The notes beneath the pieces are model-generated. The model had not been told where the DNA came from and did no database searches. It was given only the letters and a program-made list of their open reading frames with translations. Below, piece after piece: positions 16,606 to 26,559 of a DNA stretch of 64,000 nt (its first letter is position 1; each line of letters begins with the position of its first letter). The position numbers were made by a program, and so were the translations under genes. Source of the DNA: Salipiger marinus (GTDB lineage Bacteria; Pseudomonadota; Alphaproteobacteria; Rhodobacterales; Rhodobacteraceae). The stretch spans positions 124,001-188,000 of the forward strand of contig NZ_FNEJ01000008.1 in NCBI RefSeq assembly GCF_900100085.1. The letters run 5' to 3'.

Positions 16606-18792
16606 TTACCTGAGCCTGAGCGCGTTGAGCGACACGGTGATGGAGGAGAGGGACATGGCCAGCGCCGCGATCAGCGGCGAGCAGAGCCCGGCGGCGGCCA
16701 GCGGCACCGCGATCACGTTATACCATGTGGCGATGGCGAAGTTCTGGCGGATGCGCCGCGTCGCCTTGCGCGCGGTGGCAAGCGCCTGCGGCAGTGGCGC
16801 CAGCGAGCGGCCCAGCAGCACGATGTCGGAGGCGACGCGGGCCGCATCCAGCGCCGAGGCGGGCGAGATCGACACATGCGCGCCTGCCAGTGCCGCAGTG
16901 TCGTTGAGCCCGTCGCCCACCATCAGTACCTTTGCCCCCTGTTCGCGCAGGGTCTGGATGCGGGCGGCCTTGTCCTGCGGCAGGCAGTCGGCCTGCCAGT
17001 CGGTGATCCCCAGCCGCCGCGCCATGCTGCCTGCGGCGGGCGCGCTGTCGCCCGAGAGCAGGATCACCCGATGCCCGCTGGCAATCAGGGCGGTCACGGT
17101 TTCGGCAGCGCCTTCGCGCAGGCTGTCGGTGAAGGTGAAGGCGCGGGCGGGAGCCTCCCCCAGCGCGAGCCAAGTGGCGGTCTGGGCGAGCGGGGTGCCG
17201 CCGGTCCAGCTGGAGCGGCCCAGCCGGACGGTCTGGCCCTGCCAGCGGCCTGTCGTGCCATGGCCCGGCAGTTCGCCAATTTCGGTGACCGTGGCGGGGA
17301 TGATCCCATCCGCGCGCAGCGTCGCAGTCAGGGCGCGCGACAGCGGATGCGCCGAGCCCTGCGCCAGCGCCAGCGCCACCTCCAGGTCCGGGCGGGAGAA
17401 GGTGGCGGTGTTGGTGGGCTCCGGCATGCCGGTGGTCAGCGTGCCGGTCTTGTCGAAGACCACGGTGTCCACCTCGGCCAGACGTTCGAGCGCGGTGGCA
17501 TCCTTGATCAGCAGCCCCTGCCGGAAGAGCCGCCCCGAGGCGGCGGTGGTCACGGCGGGCACGGCCAGCCCTAGCGCGCAGGGGCAGGTGATGATGAGCA
17601 CGGCGGCCGCGATGTTGAGCGCAAGCCGGACATCACCGGTCCAGAGCAGCCAGCCCAGAAAGGCCAGCGCCGACAGGATATGCACGCCGGGGGCGTAAAG
17701 CTTGGCCGCCTTGTCGGCGAGCGGCGTGTAGCGGGCCCGCCCCGATTCCGCCACCGCCACCAGATCGGCCATGCGCGCGAGCGAGGTATCGCGGCCCACG
17801 GCAGTGGCGCGCAGGGTCAGCGGGCCGGTCAGGTTGACCTCGCCCGCGCTGACCCGCGTGCCGGGTCCGGCATAGGCGGGCAGGGTTTCGCCGGTGAGCA
17901 GGGCGCGGTCAAGTTCGGACTGGCCGCGGGTGATCTCTCCGTCCACGGGGATGCGGCCACCGGGGCGGACCAGCACCAGGTCGCCGATGCGCAGATCCAT
18001 GGTCGCCACCTGTTCCTCGCCCGTCTCGGTCAGGCGGGTGGCGCGGGGCACCTCCAGTGCTGTCAGTTCCTCGGCGGCGGAGCGGGCGATGGCGCGGGTG
18101 CGGTGATCCAGATAGCGCCCGGTGAGCAGGAAGAAGGTCAGCGCCACGGCGGCATCGAAATAGGCATGTTCGCCCGAAAGCGAGGTTTCCCAGAGCGAGG
18201 TCACGATGGCGAGCAGGATGGCCAGCGAGATCGGCACATCCATGTTCAGCCGTCCGGCCCGCAGCGCCGAGACCGCGTTGCGGAAGAAGGGCTGGGCGGA
18301 AAAGGCCACGGTGGGCAGCACGATGGCGGCGGAAATCCAGTGGAACAGATCCCGCGTCGGGCCTTCGGCGCCGGACCAGACCGCGATGGACAGCAGCATG
18401 ACATTCATCGCGGCAAAGCCCGCGACGGCGAGCCGCATCAGCAGGTCACGCCCGGCGCGGTCGCTGGCGCGGGCCGACAGCGCGGCGCTGTCAAGCTCAT
18501 GCGCCTCATAGCCCGCCGCCTCCACCACCGGGATCAGGTCGGCGGCGGTCAGGCCGGGCTCTGCCTCGATCGCGACGCGCCTTTGGGTCAGGTTGACGCG
18601 GGCGGCGCGCACGCCGGGATGCTGGCGCAGCGCGGATTCGACGCCCGCCATGCAGGCGGCGCAGTGGATCGTGGGCAGGGACAGCACCACATGCGCCTCT
18701 TTGGGGGCGGGGGGTGTGGCCAGCGCCTCGGCGGCGGGGGCGGCCATGCAGGCGGGGCAGGCGGAGATCTGCGGATGCAGCGCGGCGGTCAT
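16606..18792 (-). CDS. ccoI: Copper-transporting P-type ATPase CcoI/FixI
   Basis: A 728-residue P1B-type ATPase. The N-terminus has CPAC (12-15) and a heavy-metal domain with CAAC near 44-47. The membrane CPC motif lies in ITCPCALGLAVP, the phosphorylation site is DKTGTLT and the hinge is GDGLNDTAAL. In Rhodobacter and rhizobia CcoI/FixI feeds copper into cbb3 oxidase assembly, not bulk copper export. Its position between ccoH and ccoS supports that role. It follows ccoH after three bases. Confidence 0.95.
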   Translation of the reverse strand: MTAALHPQISACPACMAAPAAEALATPPAPKEAHVVLSLPTIHCAACMAGVESALRQHPGVRAARVNLTQRRVAIEAEPGLTAADLIPVVEAAGYEAHELDSAALSARASDRAGRDLLMRLAVAGFAAMNVMLLSIAVWSGAEGPTRDLFHWISAAIVLPTVAFSAQPFFRNAVSALRAGRLNMDVPISLAILLAIVTSLWETSLSGEHAYFDAAVALTFFLLTGRYLDHRTRAIARSAAEELTALEVPRATRLTETGEEQVATMDLRIGDLVLVRPGGRIPVDGEITRGQSELDRALLTGETLPAYAGPGTRVSAGEVNLTGPLTLRATAVGRDTSLARMADLVAVAESGRARYTPLADKAAKLYAPGVHILSALAFLGWLLWTGDVRLALNIAAAVLIITCPCALGLAVPAVTTAASGRLFRQGLLIKDATALERLAEVDTVVFDKTGTLTTGMPEPTNTATFSRPDLEVALALAQGSAHPLSRALTATLRADGIIPATVTEIGELPGHGTTGRWQGQTVRLGRSSWTGGTPLAQTATWLALGEAPARAFTFTDSLREGAAETVTALIASGHRVILLSGDSAPAAGSMARRLGITDWQADCLPQDKAARIQTLREQGAKVLMVGDGLNDTAALAGAHVSISPASALDAARVASDIVLLGRSLAPLPQALATARKATRRIRQNFAIATWYNVIAVPLAAAGLCSPLIAALAMSLSSITVSLNALRLR

Positions 18793-18795
18793 CGG

Positions 18796-19257
18796 TCAGT
18801 TCCTGACAAAGGTTTCCAGCCGCTGTTCGAACGGCGTGCCATCGGGGGCGGTGGCCTTGACCCAGAAATTCCAGTGGCCGGGGGCAAGGCTGAGATCGGC
18901 CACGAACTGCCGCCCGTCGAAGAGGAAGGCGGGTTCGCTGTCGTCGCGGACGCTGGTGGACCGGCCAATGGTCACGCGCAGGTCAGCGGGGTGGAGCGGG
19001 GCGCCCGTGGCATCGGTCAGGCGCAGGATCACCCGGCCATCGCCCGCCTCGGCATGGGCGGTCCAGCCAAGCGCCGTCTGTGCGGCGCGGCGGGCATCGA
19101 AGGTCTGGCTGGCGATGTAGGAATTGGGCACCTCCAGCCCGGGGAAGGTGGCGATGGCGTTCCATGCCAGCGTCAGGTTCACCGCGATGATGGTGCCGAA
19201 GGCGGCGGTGAAGATGGCCAGCACATGCCAGCCGGTGAGTTTGCGGGGATGTGTCAT
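18796..19257 (-). CDS. ccoH: cbb3 oxidase assembly protein CcoH/FixH
   Basis: 153 residues: one N-terminal membrane anchor (LTGWHVLAIFTAAFGTIIAVNLTLAWNAIATFPGLEVPNSYIASQ) and a periplasmic FixH domain. The motif FPGLEVPNSYIASQ(T)F is typical of the family. CcoH helps insert subunits into the cbb3 complex. Its ATG shares a base with the ccoG stop (TGATG), so the two are translationally coupled. Confidence 0.93.
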   Translation of the reverse strand: MTHPRKLTGWHVLAIFTAAFGTIIAVNLTLAWNAIATFPGLEVPNSYIASQTFDARRAAQTALGWTAHAEAGDGRVILRLTDATGAPLHPADLRVTIGRSTSVRDDSEPAFLFDGRQFVADLSLAPGHWNFWVKATAPDGTPFEQRLETFVRN

Positions 19258-20690
19258 CAGTTGTCCCGTCCGTTGAAAACCGTGGCTTCGGTGGCGATGT
19301 CGCCGCTCGACATGTCCTCGACCCGCAGGGTCACGGCGGTGCGTTCCGCCTGCGCCTGAGCTGTGCCCTGCGGGGCGGTGACATAGACGCGCTGCAGATG
19401 TGTCTGGTTGGCGGTCACCGTCACCGTGGTGGCGGGCGCGCCCTCCAGCGTCAGGGCAAGCGTGCCGCCCTCCACAAGGCTCAGCCGGAAGGGCCGGTCC
19501 TCGCCATGCTTGTTGAGCAGGCGCACGTCATAGGTGTTGCGGACCGATCCGTCCGACAGCACCACGAAGGTGGGATTGCGCACCGGCGCCACGGTCATCT
19601 CGATTTCCGGGCGCAGCAGCAGCGCCACCAGCAACCCCACGCCGACCAGCGCCCAGAGCGCGGTATAGACTAGCACGCGCGGGCGGAAGACGTGTTTCCA
19701 GATCGGGCGGGGGGGCTTGCCGCTGCGTTCCGACGCCTCGTCCGACAGGGCAAGATAGTCGATCAGGCCGCGCGGCTTGCCGACGCGGTCCATCACGTCA
19801 TCGCAGGCATCGATGCAGAGCGCGCAGGTGATGCAGGCCAGCTGCTGGCCATCGCGGATGTCGATCCCCATGGGGCAGACATTGACGCAGGCATGGCAGT
19901 CGATGCAGTCGCCCAGCTGTCCGGCGCCTTCGGCCTTGCGGTGCTTGCCGCGCGGTTCGCCGCGCCAGTCGCGATAGCCGACGGTCAGCGTGTCCTCGTC
20001 CATCATCGCGGCCTGAATGCGCGGCCACGGGCAGGCATAGATGCAGATCTGTTCGCGGGCGAAGCCGCCGAAGACAAAGGTGGTGGCGGTCAGCAGCGCG
20101 ATGGTGGTGTAGGCGACCGGATGCGCCGTGCCGGTGGCAAGGCCGGACAGCAGCGTGGGGGCATCGGTGAAATAGAACACCCATGCGCCGCCGGTGGCCA
20201 AGGCGATCAGCAGCCATGCCAGCCATTTGGTCAGCCGCAGCCGCAGCTTGGTCAGATCCCAACGTTTCTGCCGGTGCAGGCGCAGCCGGGCGTTGCGGTC
20301 GCCTTCGATCCAGCGTTCGACAAGGATGAAAAGGTCGGTCCAGACGGTCTGCGGGCAGGCATAGCCGCACCAGACCCGCCCCAGCGCCGAGGTGAACAGG
20401 AACAGCCCGAGCCCCGCCATGATCAGCAGGCCCGCGACGAAATAGAATTCATGCGGCCAGATCTCGATCATGAAGAAGAAGAACCGCCGGTGGGCCAGAT
20501 CGACCAGCACCGCCTGATCGGGCAGGGCGGGGCCCCGGTCCCAGCGAATCCACGGGGTGATGTAGTAGATCCCCAGAAGGACCAGCATCAGGATCCATTT
20601 GAGATTGCGGAATTTCCCGCTGACGCGCCGGGGGAAGATCGGCTCGCGCGCCGCATAGAGCGAGGGGGCGCCTTGATTGGTGTCGGCCAC
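19257..20690 (-). CDS. ccoG: Cytochrome c oxidase accessory protein CcoG/FixG (RdxB)
   Basis: 477 residues if started at GTG 20690, which has GGAGAG six bases upstream. The longer ATG frame would start inside the FNR box at 20755, so GTG is preferred. It is a membrane iron-sulfur protein: GRVWCGYACPQTVWTD, ICIYACPWPR, and two 4Fe-4S motifs CIDCHACVNVCPMGID and CITCALCIDACDD. CcoG reduces copper for cbb3 assembly. It leads ccoGHIS, 65 bases downstream of the FnrL-type site. Confidence 0.93.
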   Translation of the reverse strand: MADTNQGAPSLYAAREPIFPRRVSGKFRNLKWILMLVLLGIYYITPWIRWDRGPALPDQAVLVDLAHRRFFFFMIEIWPHEFYFVAGLLIMAGLGLFLFTSALGRVWCGYACPQTVWTDLFILVERWIEGDRNARLRLHRQKRWDLTKLRLRLTKWLAWLLIALATGGAWVFYFTDAPTLLSGLATGTAHPVAYTTIALLTATTFVFGGFAREQICIYACPWPRIQAAMMDEDTLTVGYRDWRGEPRGKHRKAEGAGQLGDCIDCHACVNVCPMGIDIRDGQQLACITCALCIDACDDVMDRVGKPRGLIDYLALSDEASERSGKPPRPIWKHVFRPRVLVYTALWALVGVGLLVALLLRPEIEMTVAPVRNPTFVVLSDGSVRNTYDVRLLNKHGEDRPFRLSLVEGGTLALTLEGAPATTVTVTANQTHLQRVYVTAPQGTAQAQAERTAVTLRVEDMSSGDIATEATVFNGRDN

Positions 20691-20754
20691 GGGAGACTCT
20701 CCGGTTCTGAACTGCCTGTCCGGGCACTTGTCGCGCCGCAGGCAGCGCGCGGCC

Positions 20755-20768
20755 TTGACCTGCATCAA
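20755..20768. promoter_or_regulatory. FNR/FnrL box upstream of ccoG
   Basis: TTGACCTGCATCAA matches the FNR consensus TTGAT-N4-ATCAA with one mismatch. It lies 65 bases before the GTG of ccoG, so anaerobic or micro-oxic activation of ccoGHIS by the FnrL encoded at 26560-27306 is expected. Confidence 0.85.
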
Positions 20769-20794
20769 ATCTGACTCTGCTATTCAGCTTTGCG

Positions 20795-20872
20795 GCGTCT
20801 CGCCGCAGGTCGCGGGCCTTGGGGTGTCTCGCCGCGGCGCTCGCGGAAGGTAAATTCCCGGAAATATTTGCA
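20795..20872. repeat. GC-rich dyad repeats in the ccoG-ccoP spacer
   Basis: The 346-base spacer between ccoG and ccoP holds the FNR box and then two related segments, GCGGCGTCTCGCCGC (a perfect hairpin) and GGGGTGTCTCGCCGCGGCGC. These end in TTCCCGGAAATATTTG, a layout common in Rhodobacteraceae intergenic repeats. It may end ccoNOQP transcription. I see no gene in 20873-21036. Confidence 0.5.
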
Positions 20873-21036
20873 GACCGGGCTTGAAGGCGCCCGGCCGTGG
20901 GCCATACTGACAGCTATCCCTCGTTGGAAGTGTCAGGCACGTCACTGAAGACAAAGAGACGCCGGTGCCCCGGAAACGCGCGAACAGGTGGGGCAGCGGC
21001 GTCAGACCTTCGAACCTTGCGGCCCGAAGGTATCTC

Positions 21037-21918
21037 TTATTCGGACATCTCGCCGCCGCCGAGCCCGTGGACATAGCTGGCCACGGCGCGAATCTCGGCC
21101 TCCGACAGGCGGGTGTTCCAGTTGGGCATCACCCCGAACCGGGCATTGGTCACCGTCTCGTGCAGCGATGCGTAATCGCCGCCATAAAGCCAGATGGCAT
21201 CGGTGAGGTTGGGCGCACCCTGCATGCGGTCGCCGGTGCCGTCCTCGCCATGACAGGCGGCGCAGTTGTCGGCAAAGACCGTGGCGCCCGCGCTGACCTG
21301 CGAAGGATCCTGCGGCGCCTCACCCGCCAGATCGAGCACGTAATTCACCACCTGTCCGATCTGCTCCCGCTCCAGCAGGCCGTCGCGGCCAAAGGCAGGC
21401 ATTTCCGAATAGCGCGCGTCGGGATCATCGGTGTTGCGGATGCCATGGGTGATGGTGGTGTGAATGTCCTCCATCGTGCCGCCCCAGAGCCAGTCATCGT
21501 CCAGCAGGTTGGGATAGCCCTTGGCCCCCGCCGCGCCAGAGCCGTGGCACTGCGCGCACCATGTGCGGAACACGGCACCGCCCGCGTTCTGGGCAAAGCC
21601 GTTCAGATCCGGATCGGTGGCGATCTGGCTCAGCTCGACCGAAGCCAGCCGGTCATTGATCGGGGCAAGGGCGGCTTCCTGCGCCTCGATCTCTGCCGCG
21701 ACATTGGCCCGGGTCGACCAGCCCATCACGCCAGCGGTGGCGGTGCGGATCCCCGGCCATGCGGGGTAGGCGATGCTGTAGCCGATGCCCCAGATGATGG
21801 TGATGTAGAACACCGTCACCCACCACCTTGGCAGCGGCTTGTTGTATTCCTTGATCCCGTCCCAGGAATGGCCGGTGGTTTCGTAGTCAGAATCGTCGTT
21901 TTTCTTGGGGTCGCTCAT
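21037..21918 (-). CDS. ccoP: cbb3-type cytochrome c oxidase subunit III, dihaem CcoP
   Basis: 293 residues with one N-terminal membrane anchor ([24 protein letters not shown]) and two c-type haem sites, CAQCHGSG and CAACHGEDG. The domain order is that of CcoP/FixP, which passes electrons from the bc1 complex to CcoO and CcoN. It is the last gene of ccoNOQP, 14 bases after ccoQ. Confidence 0.95.
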   Translation of the reverse strand: MSDPKKNDDSDYETTGHSWDGIKEYNKPLPRWWVTVFYITIIWGIGYSIAYPAWPGIRTATAGVMGWSTRANVAAEIEAQEAALAPINDRLASVELSQIATDPDLNGFAQNAGGAVFRTWCAQCHGSGAAGAKGYPNLLDDDWLWGGTMEDIHTTITHGIRNTDDPDARYSEMPAFGRDGLLEREQIGQVVNYVLDLAGEAPQDPSQVSAGATVFADNCAACHGEDGTGDRMQGAPNLTDAIWLYGGDYASLHETVTNARFGVMPNWNTRLSEAEIRAVASYVHGLGGGEMSE

Positions 21919-21931
21919 GATCCTCGCCTCC

Positions 21932-22132
21932 TCATTGCTCGGCGGGTGGCGTGGTGCCGCGATCTGCGGCAGCCGGGGCGTTTTCGTAACGGAACGGGAT
22001 TGCGGCCACGTCGCTGTAGGTCTTGTGGCTGCCCGGGCGGAAGGCCCAGAGGATCACGCCCACAAAGAAGACGAACATCGCCAGCAGGCCCCAGCTGTCC
22101 GCGAAATGCCGAAGGATGGAATAGGTGTCCAT
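21932..22132 (-). CDS. ccoQ: cbb3-type oxidase subunit CcoQ
   Basis: A 66-residue protein from the ATG at 22132, with GAGGAGAC upstream. It has one membrane helix ([22 protein letters not shown]) followed by a short cytoplasmic tail ending TTPPAEQ. CcoQ stabilises the complex in the presence of oxygen. The slightly longer frame starting at 22156 would overlap the ccoO end and lacks a good ribosome site. Confidence 0.9.
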   Translation of the reverse strand: MDTYSILRHFADSWGLLAMFVFFVGVILWAFRPGSHKTYSDVAAIPFRYENAPAAADRGTTPPAEQ

Positions 22133-22142
22133 GTCTGTCTCC

Positions 22143-22871
22143 TCAGCGGCTGGCATCGGGCGTGAAGGTCGAAAAATCGACCAGCGTGCCCAGCATCTGC
22201 AGATAGGCGATCAGCGCATCCATTTCGGTGATGCCCGGCGCCCCGTCGAAATTGCGCACGCTGACCTTTTCGCCATAGCGCTCCAGCAGGCCGTCATAAT
22301 CCTTGTTGGGATCGGCCTGCACGGCAAAGTCGCTGGCGGCGCTGTCGATCATCTCCTGCGTGTAGGGCACGCCGACCACGCGGTGCGTCGCCAGCAGATC
22401 CTGAATATGATCGCCCTCGATCAGGCGGGCCGACAGGAAGCCGTATTTCGGCATCACCGATTCCGGCACCACCGATTGCGGATCGGTCAGGTGGTCCACA
22501 TGCCATTCGTCGGAATAGCGCCCGCCCACCCGGGCCAGATCCGGCCCGGTGCGTTTCGATCCCCACTGGAACGGGTGATCATACTGCGATTCCGCCGCAA
22601 GGCTGTAATGGCCGTAGCGTTCCACCTCGTCGCGCATCGGACGGATCATCTGGCTGTGGCAGACATAGCAGCCTTCGCGCAGGTAGATGTCGCGCCCGGC
22701 CAGTTCCAGCGGGGTGTAGGGGCGCATGCCCTCTACATCCTCGATGGTGTTTTCCAGATAGAACAGCGGCACGATCTGCACGAGACCGCCCACGGTCACC
22801 ACCAGAAAGGCGAAGGTGGCCAGCAGGGTGACGTTCTTTTCAAGGACACCGTGTTTGTCGAGAATACCCAT
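22143..22871 (-). CDS. ccoO: cbb3-type oxidase subunit II, monohaem cytochrome c CcoO
   Basis: 242 residues: an N-terminal anchor ([27 protein letters not shown]), then [23 protein letters not shown], the CcoO haem c site with its conserved flank. [22 protein letters not shown] and VMPKYGFL supply the region with the axial Met. It is the second gene of ccoNOQP, 12 bases after ccoN. Confidence 0.96.
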   Translation of the reverse strand: MGILDKHGVLEKNVTLLATFAFLVVTVGGLVQIVPLFYLENTIEDVEGMRPYTPLELAGRDIYLREGCYVCHSQMIRPMRDEVERYGHYSLAAESQYDHPFQWGSKRTGPDLARVGGRYSDEWHVDHLTDPQSVVPESVMPKYGFLSARLIEGDHIQDLLATHRVVGVPYTQEMIDSAASDFAVQADPNKDYDGLLERYGEKVSVRNFDGAPGITEMDALIAYLQMLGTLVDFSTFTPDASR

Positions 22872-22883
22872 GGTCGGCCCTCC

Positions 22884-24497
22884 TTATTCGGCCGGCGTGG
22901 CATTGGCCGTGGGGGACTTGGCTTCGACAGCCGGGGCCCGCGTCACGGTCATCCACAGGTTGTAGCACATGATGATTGCGCCAGCGATATAGAGGCCACC
23001 GCCAAGAGCGCGGACCACATACATGGGGAACTTGGCAGAGACGGTGTCGGCGAAGCTCCAGACGAGGAAGCCGTTGGCATCAACCTCGCGCCACATCAGG
23101 CCTTCCATGATCCCGGTGACCCACATCGAGGCCGCGTAGAGCACGATGCCGATGGTCGCGAGCCAGAAGTGCCAGCTGACAAGGCCCAGCGAATAGAGCC
23201 GTTCGCGGTTCCACAGCTTCGGCGTCAGGAAATAGAGCGCGCCAAAGGTGATCATGCCGTTCCAGCCCAAGGCGCCGGAATGCACATGGCCGATGGTCCA
23301 GTCGGTGTAATGCGACAGCGAGTTCACCGCGCGGATGGACATCATCGGGCCTTCGAAGGTCGACATGCCGTAAAAGCCGATGGAGATGACCAGCATCCGC
23401 ATGATCGGATCGGTGCGCAGCTTGTCCCATGCGCCCGACAGCGTCATCAGGCCGTTGATCATGCCGCCCCAGCTGGGCATCCACAGGATGATCGAGAACA
23501 CCATGCCAAGGGTCGAGGCCCAGTCGGGCAGGGCGGTGTAATGCAGGTGGTGCGGACCGGCCCAGATGTAGATGAAGATCAGCGCCCAGAAGTGCACGAT
23601 GGACAGCTTGTAGCTGAAGACCGGGCGTTCGGCCTGTTTGGGCACGAAGTAATACATCATCCCCAGAAAGCCCGCGGTCAGGAAGAAGCCCACGGCGTTG
23701 TGGCCATACCACCACTGCGTCATGGCATCCTGCACGCCGGAGAAGACCTGCACCGATTTCGATCCCCAGATCGACACCGGAATGCTGAGGTTGTTGAAGA
23801 TGTGCAGCAGGGCGACGGTGATGATGAAGGCAAGGTAAAACCAGTTGGCCACATAGATATGCGGCTCGCGGCGCTTCACGAGCGTGCCGACGAAGACGGC
23901 GAAATAGGCGACCCAGACCACGGTCAGCAGCCAGTCGGTCAGCCATTCGGGTTCGGCATATTCCTTGGACTGCGTGGCGCCCAGCAGATAGCCGGTGGCG
24001 GCAAGGACGATGACAAGCTGGTAGCCCCAGAACACCCACCATGCGAGGTTGCCGCCCCAGAGCCGCGCGGCAGAGGTGCGCTGCACCACATAAAAGCTGG
24101 TGCAGATCAGCGCGTTGCCGCCAAAGGCAAAGATCACCGCCGAGGTGTGCAGCGGGCGCAGGCGGCCAAAGTTCATGTAGCCCTGCGCCCAGTCGAAATT
24201 CAGCACCGGAAAAGCCAGCTGAGCGGCGATGAAGGTGCCCGCGGCGAAGCCCACCACACCCCAGAAGGCGGTGGCGATCACCCCGGCACGGATGACGTCA
24301 TCCATATAGGAGGTTTCCAGTATCCGCGCGGGAACCGGTTCGTCAGTGTTGCGCAGCGTCCAGAGGAAAAGCCCCGAGGCCACAAGAAAGATGATGAGCG
24401 CGTGCACCATATAGGCCACGTCGCGGGCGTAATTGGCGGCGATCAGCGCGAAGACCGCCACCACACCAAGCAGCAGAAGCTTGATATAATTGAGCAT
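22884..24497 (-). CDS. ccoN: cbb3-type cytochrome c oxidase catalytic subunit CcoN
   Basis: 537 residues from the ATG at 24497 with twelve or more membrane helices. [16 protein letters not shown] contains CuB histidines, and [27 protein letters not shown] contains a CuB-ligand His and the active-site region of C-type oxidases. [19 protein letters not shown] carries the haem ligands. It reduces oxygen to water with high affinity and pumps protons. It leads ccoNOQP, about 92 bases from an FNR box. The much longer upstream open frame is not coding. Confidence 0.97.
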   Translation of the reverse strand: MLNYIKLLLLGVVAVFALIAANYARDVAYMVHALIIFLVASGLFLWTLRNTDEPVPARILETSYMDDVIRAGVIATAFWGVVGFAAGTFIAAQLAFPVLNFDWAQGYMNFGRLRPLHTSAVIFAFGGNALICTSFYVVQRTSAARLWGGNLAWWVFWGYQLVIVLAATGYLLGATQSKEYAEPEWLTDWLLTVVWVAYFAVFVGTLVKRREPHIYVANWFYLAFIITVALLHIFNNLSIPVSIWGSKSVQVFSGVQDAMTQWWYGHNAVGFFLTAGFLGMMYYFVPKQAERPVFSYKLSIVHFWALIFIYIWAGPHHLHYTALPDWASTLGMVFSIILWMPSWGGMINGLMTLSGAWDKLRTDPIMRMLVISIGFYGMSTFEGPMMSIRAVNSLSHYTDWTIGHVHSGALGWNGMITFGALYFLTPKLWNRERLYSLGLVSWHFWLATIGIVLYAASMWVTGIMEGLMWREVDANGFLVWSFADTVSAKFPMYVVRALGGGLYIAGAIIMCYNLWMTVTRAPAVEAKSPTANATPAE

Positions 24498-24588
24498 TGT
24501 TCGTCCCTTCGTCTGACTCGCACGATTCGGTCGCCGCGCGAGCGGTTCTAGACTGAGCCGCTTTTCCACGGTTCGGGCGTGCCGCTCC

Positions 24589-24602
24589 TTGATCTGCATC
24601 AA
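24589..24602. promoter_or_regulatory. FNR/FnrL box between ccoN and the Usp gene
   Basis: TTGATCTGCATCAA matches the FNR consensus. It lies in the 210-base divergent spacer, 92 bases before ccoN and 106 before the Usp gene, so it could serve either or both promoters. Confidence 0.88.
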
Positions 24603-24707
24603 GGCTTGCCTGCGTCGTGCCGCGCATGGTCTGATCATCACACGTCGCCCAAAGCCCGGATCCGGCAGCCGCTGGTCCGGGCACCGGGCGCCACCAAGGA
24701 GACACCC

Positions 24708-25547
24708 ATGGCTTACAAGACCGTTCTGACCGTTGTGACGGACGAGGGGCTGGTTCCGTCCACCATCGACCATGCCGCAGCGCTCGCCTCTGACTGGGAC
24801 GCGCATCTGGAGGTGCTGTGCTTCGGCGTCGACCGCACCCAGACCGGCTATTACTACGCAGGCGCCAATGCGATGATCCTGCAGGAAACGCTGGACCGCG
24901 CCACCGCCGACGCCTCGCGCCTGACCGCTGCCGCCCGCACCGCGCTGGAACGCACCAGCGCCCGCTGGTCGGTGGAAGAGGGCGTGGCGCAGCTGGTGGA
25001 TATCGGGCGGCATGTGGCGGGCCGCGCGCGCTTCGCCGATGTGGTGGTGCTGCCGCAGCCCTATGGCGAAGGCCGCGGCGTGGAGCTGGAGCCGGTGGTC
25101 GAGGGCGCGCTGTTCGACGGCCAGACCCCGGTGCTGGTGGTGCCAGATGGTGCGACGCCGGTGGCCCGCCCCGCCCGTGTGGTGGTGGCATGGAACGAAA
25201 GCAGCGAGGCGCTGCGCGCGGTGCGGGCCGCGCTGCCGCTGCTGCAAGCCGCCGATCAGGTGCATGTGGTGGTGATCGACCCGCCGCAGCATGGCGCCAA
25301 CCGCTCTGATCCGGGCGGGATGCTGTCGCAATACCTGTCGCGTCACGGGGTCGCCGCCGAAATCGACGTGCTGTCAAAGACCATGCCGCGCGTGTCGGAC
25401 GTGCTGAACCGGCACGCGCGGGACGTGGACGCGCAGATGATCGTGATGGGCGCCTATGGCCATTCGCGCTTCCGGGAGGCGATTCTGGGCGGGGCCACCC
25501 GCCACATGCTGGAACAGGCTGCGGTTCCGGTCTTTCTGGCCCACTGA
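24708..25547 (+). CDS. Universal stress protein family, tandem UspA domains
   Basis: 279 residues made of two UspA-like halves. The second half ends with the nucleotide-binding pattern [36 protein letters not shown] (G-2x-G-9x-G-S/T type). A Usp gene beside ccoN is also found in R. sphaeroides. A shared FNR site suggests induction at low oxygen. CCAAGGAGACACCC precedes the ATG. The exact function is unknown. Confidence 0.9.
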   Translation: MAYKTVLTVVTDEGLVPSTIDHAAALASDWDAHLEVLCFGVDRTQTGYYYAGANAMILQETLDRATADASRLTAAARTALERTSARWSVEEGVAQLVDIGRHVAGRARFADVVVLPQPYGEGRGVELEPVVEGALFDGQTPVLVVPDGATPVARPARVVVAWNESSEALRAVRAALPLLQAADQVHVVVIDPPQHGANRSDPGGMLSQYLSRHGVAAEIDVLSKTMPRVSDVLNRHARDVDAQMIVMGAYGHSRFREAILGGATRHMLEQAAVPVFLAH

Positions 25548-25583
25548 GCGTTCTGGGAGGAAACGGGGCCGGCTGACCGGCGG

Positions 25584-25615
25584 GAGGGCGGCGCGGGATG
25601 CGCCGCCCTCTTGTG
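25584..25615 (+). terminator. Rho-independent terminator of the Usp gene
   Basis: Eleven-base arms GAGGGCGGCGC and GCGCCGCCCTC flank a GGGAT loop, followed by TTGTGTCT. It lies between convergent genes and just before the MarR stop. Confidence 0.75.
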
Positions 25616-25625
25616 TCTGGGCCCC

Positions 25626-26084
25626 TCAGATCTCGCCAAGCGCGTCCAGACCGCGCAGGAGCCGGTCCAGATCCAGCCCGTCCAGCGCCGCGTCGATTTC
25701 GGCATGGGTGCGCCGCCAGATCGGCACCGCCTGCTTCAGCAGCGCCCTGCCGTCGTCGCTGAGCCGCAGGCGGCGGCTGCGGCGGTCGCCGCTGTCGGCC
25801 CCCTGCAGCACCAGCCCGCGCCGTTCCAGCACCTTCAGCGCGGCGGTCAGCGTGGTGCGGTCCATGGCCAGAAACGGCGCCAGATCGGAAATGCGCGGAG
25901 GGTCGGGCCGGTTCAGCGACATCAGCAGCGAAAACTGCCCATTGGTCAGCCCCACCGGTTTCAGCGCGGCGTCAAAGCGCCGCCCCAGCGCCCTTGCGGC
26001 GCGCTGGGCGCGAAAGCACAGGCAGCGGTCGCGCACCTCAAGCGTGGTGGCAAGCGGAAGGTCGGGGTCCATGGGCATATTCAC
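25626..26084 (-). CDS. MarR family transcriptional regulator
   Basis: About 152 residues with a winged-helix MarR domain: GLTNGQFSLLMSL, ISDLAPFLAMDRTTLTAALKVLERRGLV and DRRSRRLRLSDDGRALL (the wing). A CLC pair near residue 22 could be redox-sensitive, but that is speculative. The first codon is GTG at 26084, and ATGs at 26078 and 26072 are alternatives. No good ribosome site precedes any of them. The perfect palindrome GTTGATATCAAC abuts the start, so it probably represses itself and the divergent DUF1428 gene. Confidence 0.85.
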   Translation of the reverse strand: MNMPMDPDLPLATTLEVRDRCLCFRAQRAARALGRRFDAALKPVGLTNGQFSLLMSLNRPDPPRISDLAPFLAMDRTTLTAALKVLERRGLVLQGADSGDRRSRRLRLSDDGRALLKQAVPIWRRTHAEIDAALDGLDLDRLLRGLDALGEI

Positions 26085-26096
26085 GTTGATATCAAC
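26085..26096. promoter_or_regulatory. MarR-type operator GTTGATATCAAC
   Basis: A perfect 12-base palindrome lies directly upstream of the MarR start codon, within the 79-base divergent spacer to the DUF1428 gene. Its position fits autorepression and control of the neighbour. Confidence 0.65.
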
Positions 26097-26163
26097 TTAA
26101 TCTTGCGCCTATCCTGCCGCCAAGCAACACCGGGTTGCGGATGCAGAGAGAGGAGCTGCTGTC

Positions 26164-26514
26164 ATGAGCTACGTTTCCGGGTTTCTGACCCCCGTGCCGC
26201 AGGAAAACAAGCAGGCCTATGTGGATATGGCCCGCGCGGCATGGGCGATCTTCAAGGAATATGGCGCGATCTCGCTTCACGAATGCTGGGAGGTCGACGT
26301 GCCGGAGGGCAAGGTCACCTCTTTTCCCATGGCGGTAAAGCGCAGGGACGGCGAGGCCATCGTGTTCAGCTGGATGATCTGGCCCGACAAGGAAACCGCT
26401 GACCGCTGCTGGGCCTCGACCGAGACCGATCCACGCTGGGCCGAAATGCGCAACATGCCGTTTGATGGCATGCGCATGATGTGGGGCGGGTTCGAGCCGG
26501 TCTACGAATCCTGA
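26164..26514 (+). CDS. DUF1428 domain protein (YbaA-like)
   Basis: 116 residues, the full length of the DUF1428 family. Family features are MSYVSGFLTPVP at the start, HECWEVDVPEGKVTSFP in the middle, and FDGMRMMWGGFEPVYE at the end. The fold is a ferredoxin-like dimeric barrel and the function is unknown. It is divergent from a MarR gene and probably under its control. The pair interrupts the fnrL-usp arrangement seen in relatives. A run GAGAGAGGAG precedes the ATG. Confidence 0.88.
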   Translation: MSYVSGFLTPVPQENKQAYVDMARAAWAIFKEYGAISLHECWEVDVPEGKVTSFPMAVKRRDGEAIVFSWMIWPDKETADRCWASTETDPRWAEMRNMPFDGMRMMWGGFEPVYES

Positions 26515-26520
26515 CCGCCC

Positions 26521-26544
26521 GCGCGGTCCCTGCGGGGGCCGCGC
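26521..26544. terminator. Hairpin between DUF1428 gene and fnrL
   Basis: GCGCGG (26521-26526) pairs with CCGCGC (26539-26544), with further pairing of CCC and GGG inside. It lies in the 45-base gap between convergent genes, without a T run. Confidence 0.45.
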
Positions 26545-26559
26545 CCTGCCGCGCCGGGG

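Noticed and set aside
24498-25346. Upstream extension of ccoN on the minus strand
   Set aside because: It is antisense to the Usp gene and crosses the FNR box. CcoN begins at the ATG at 24497 with a normal first helix.
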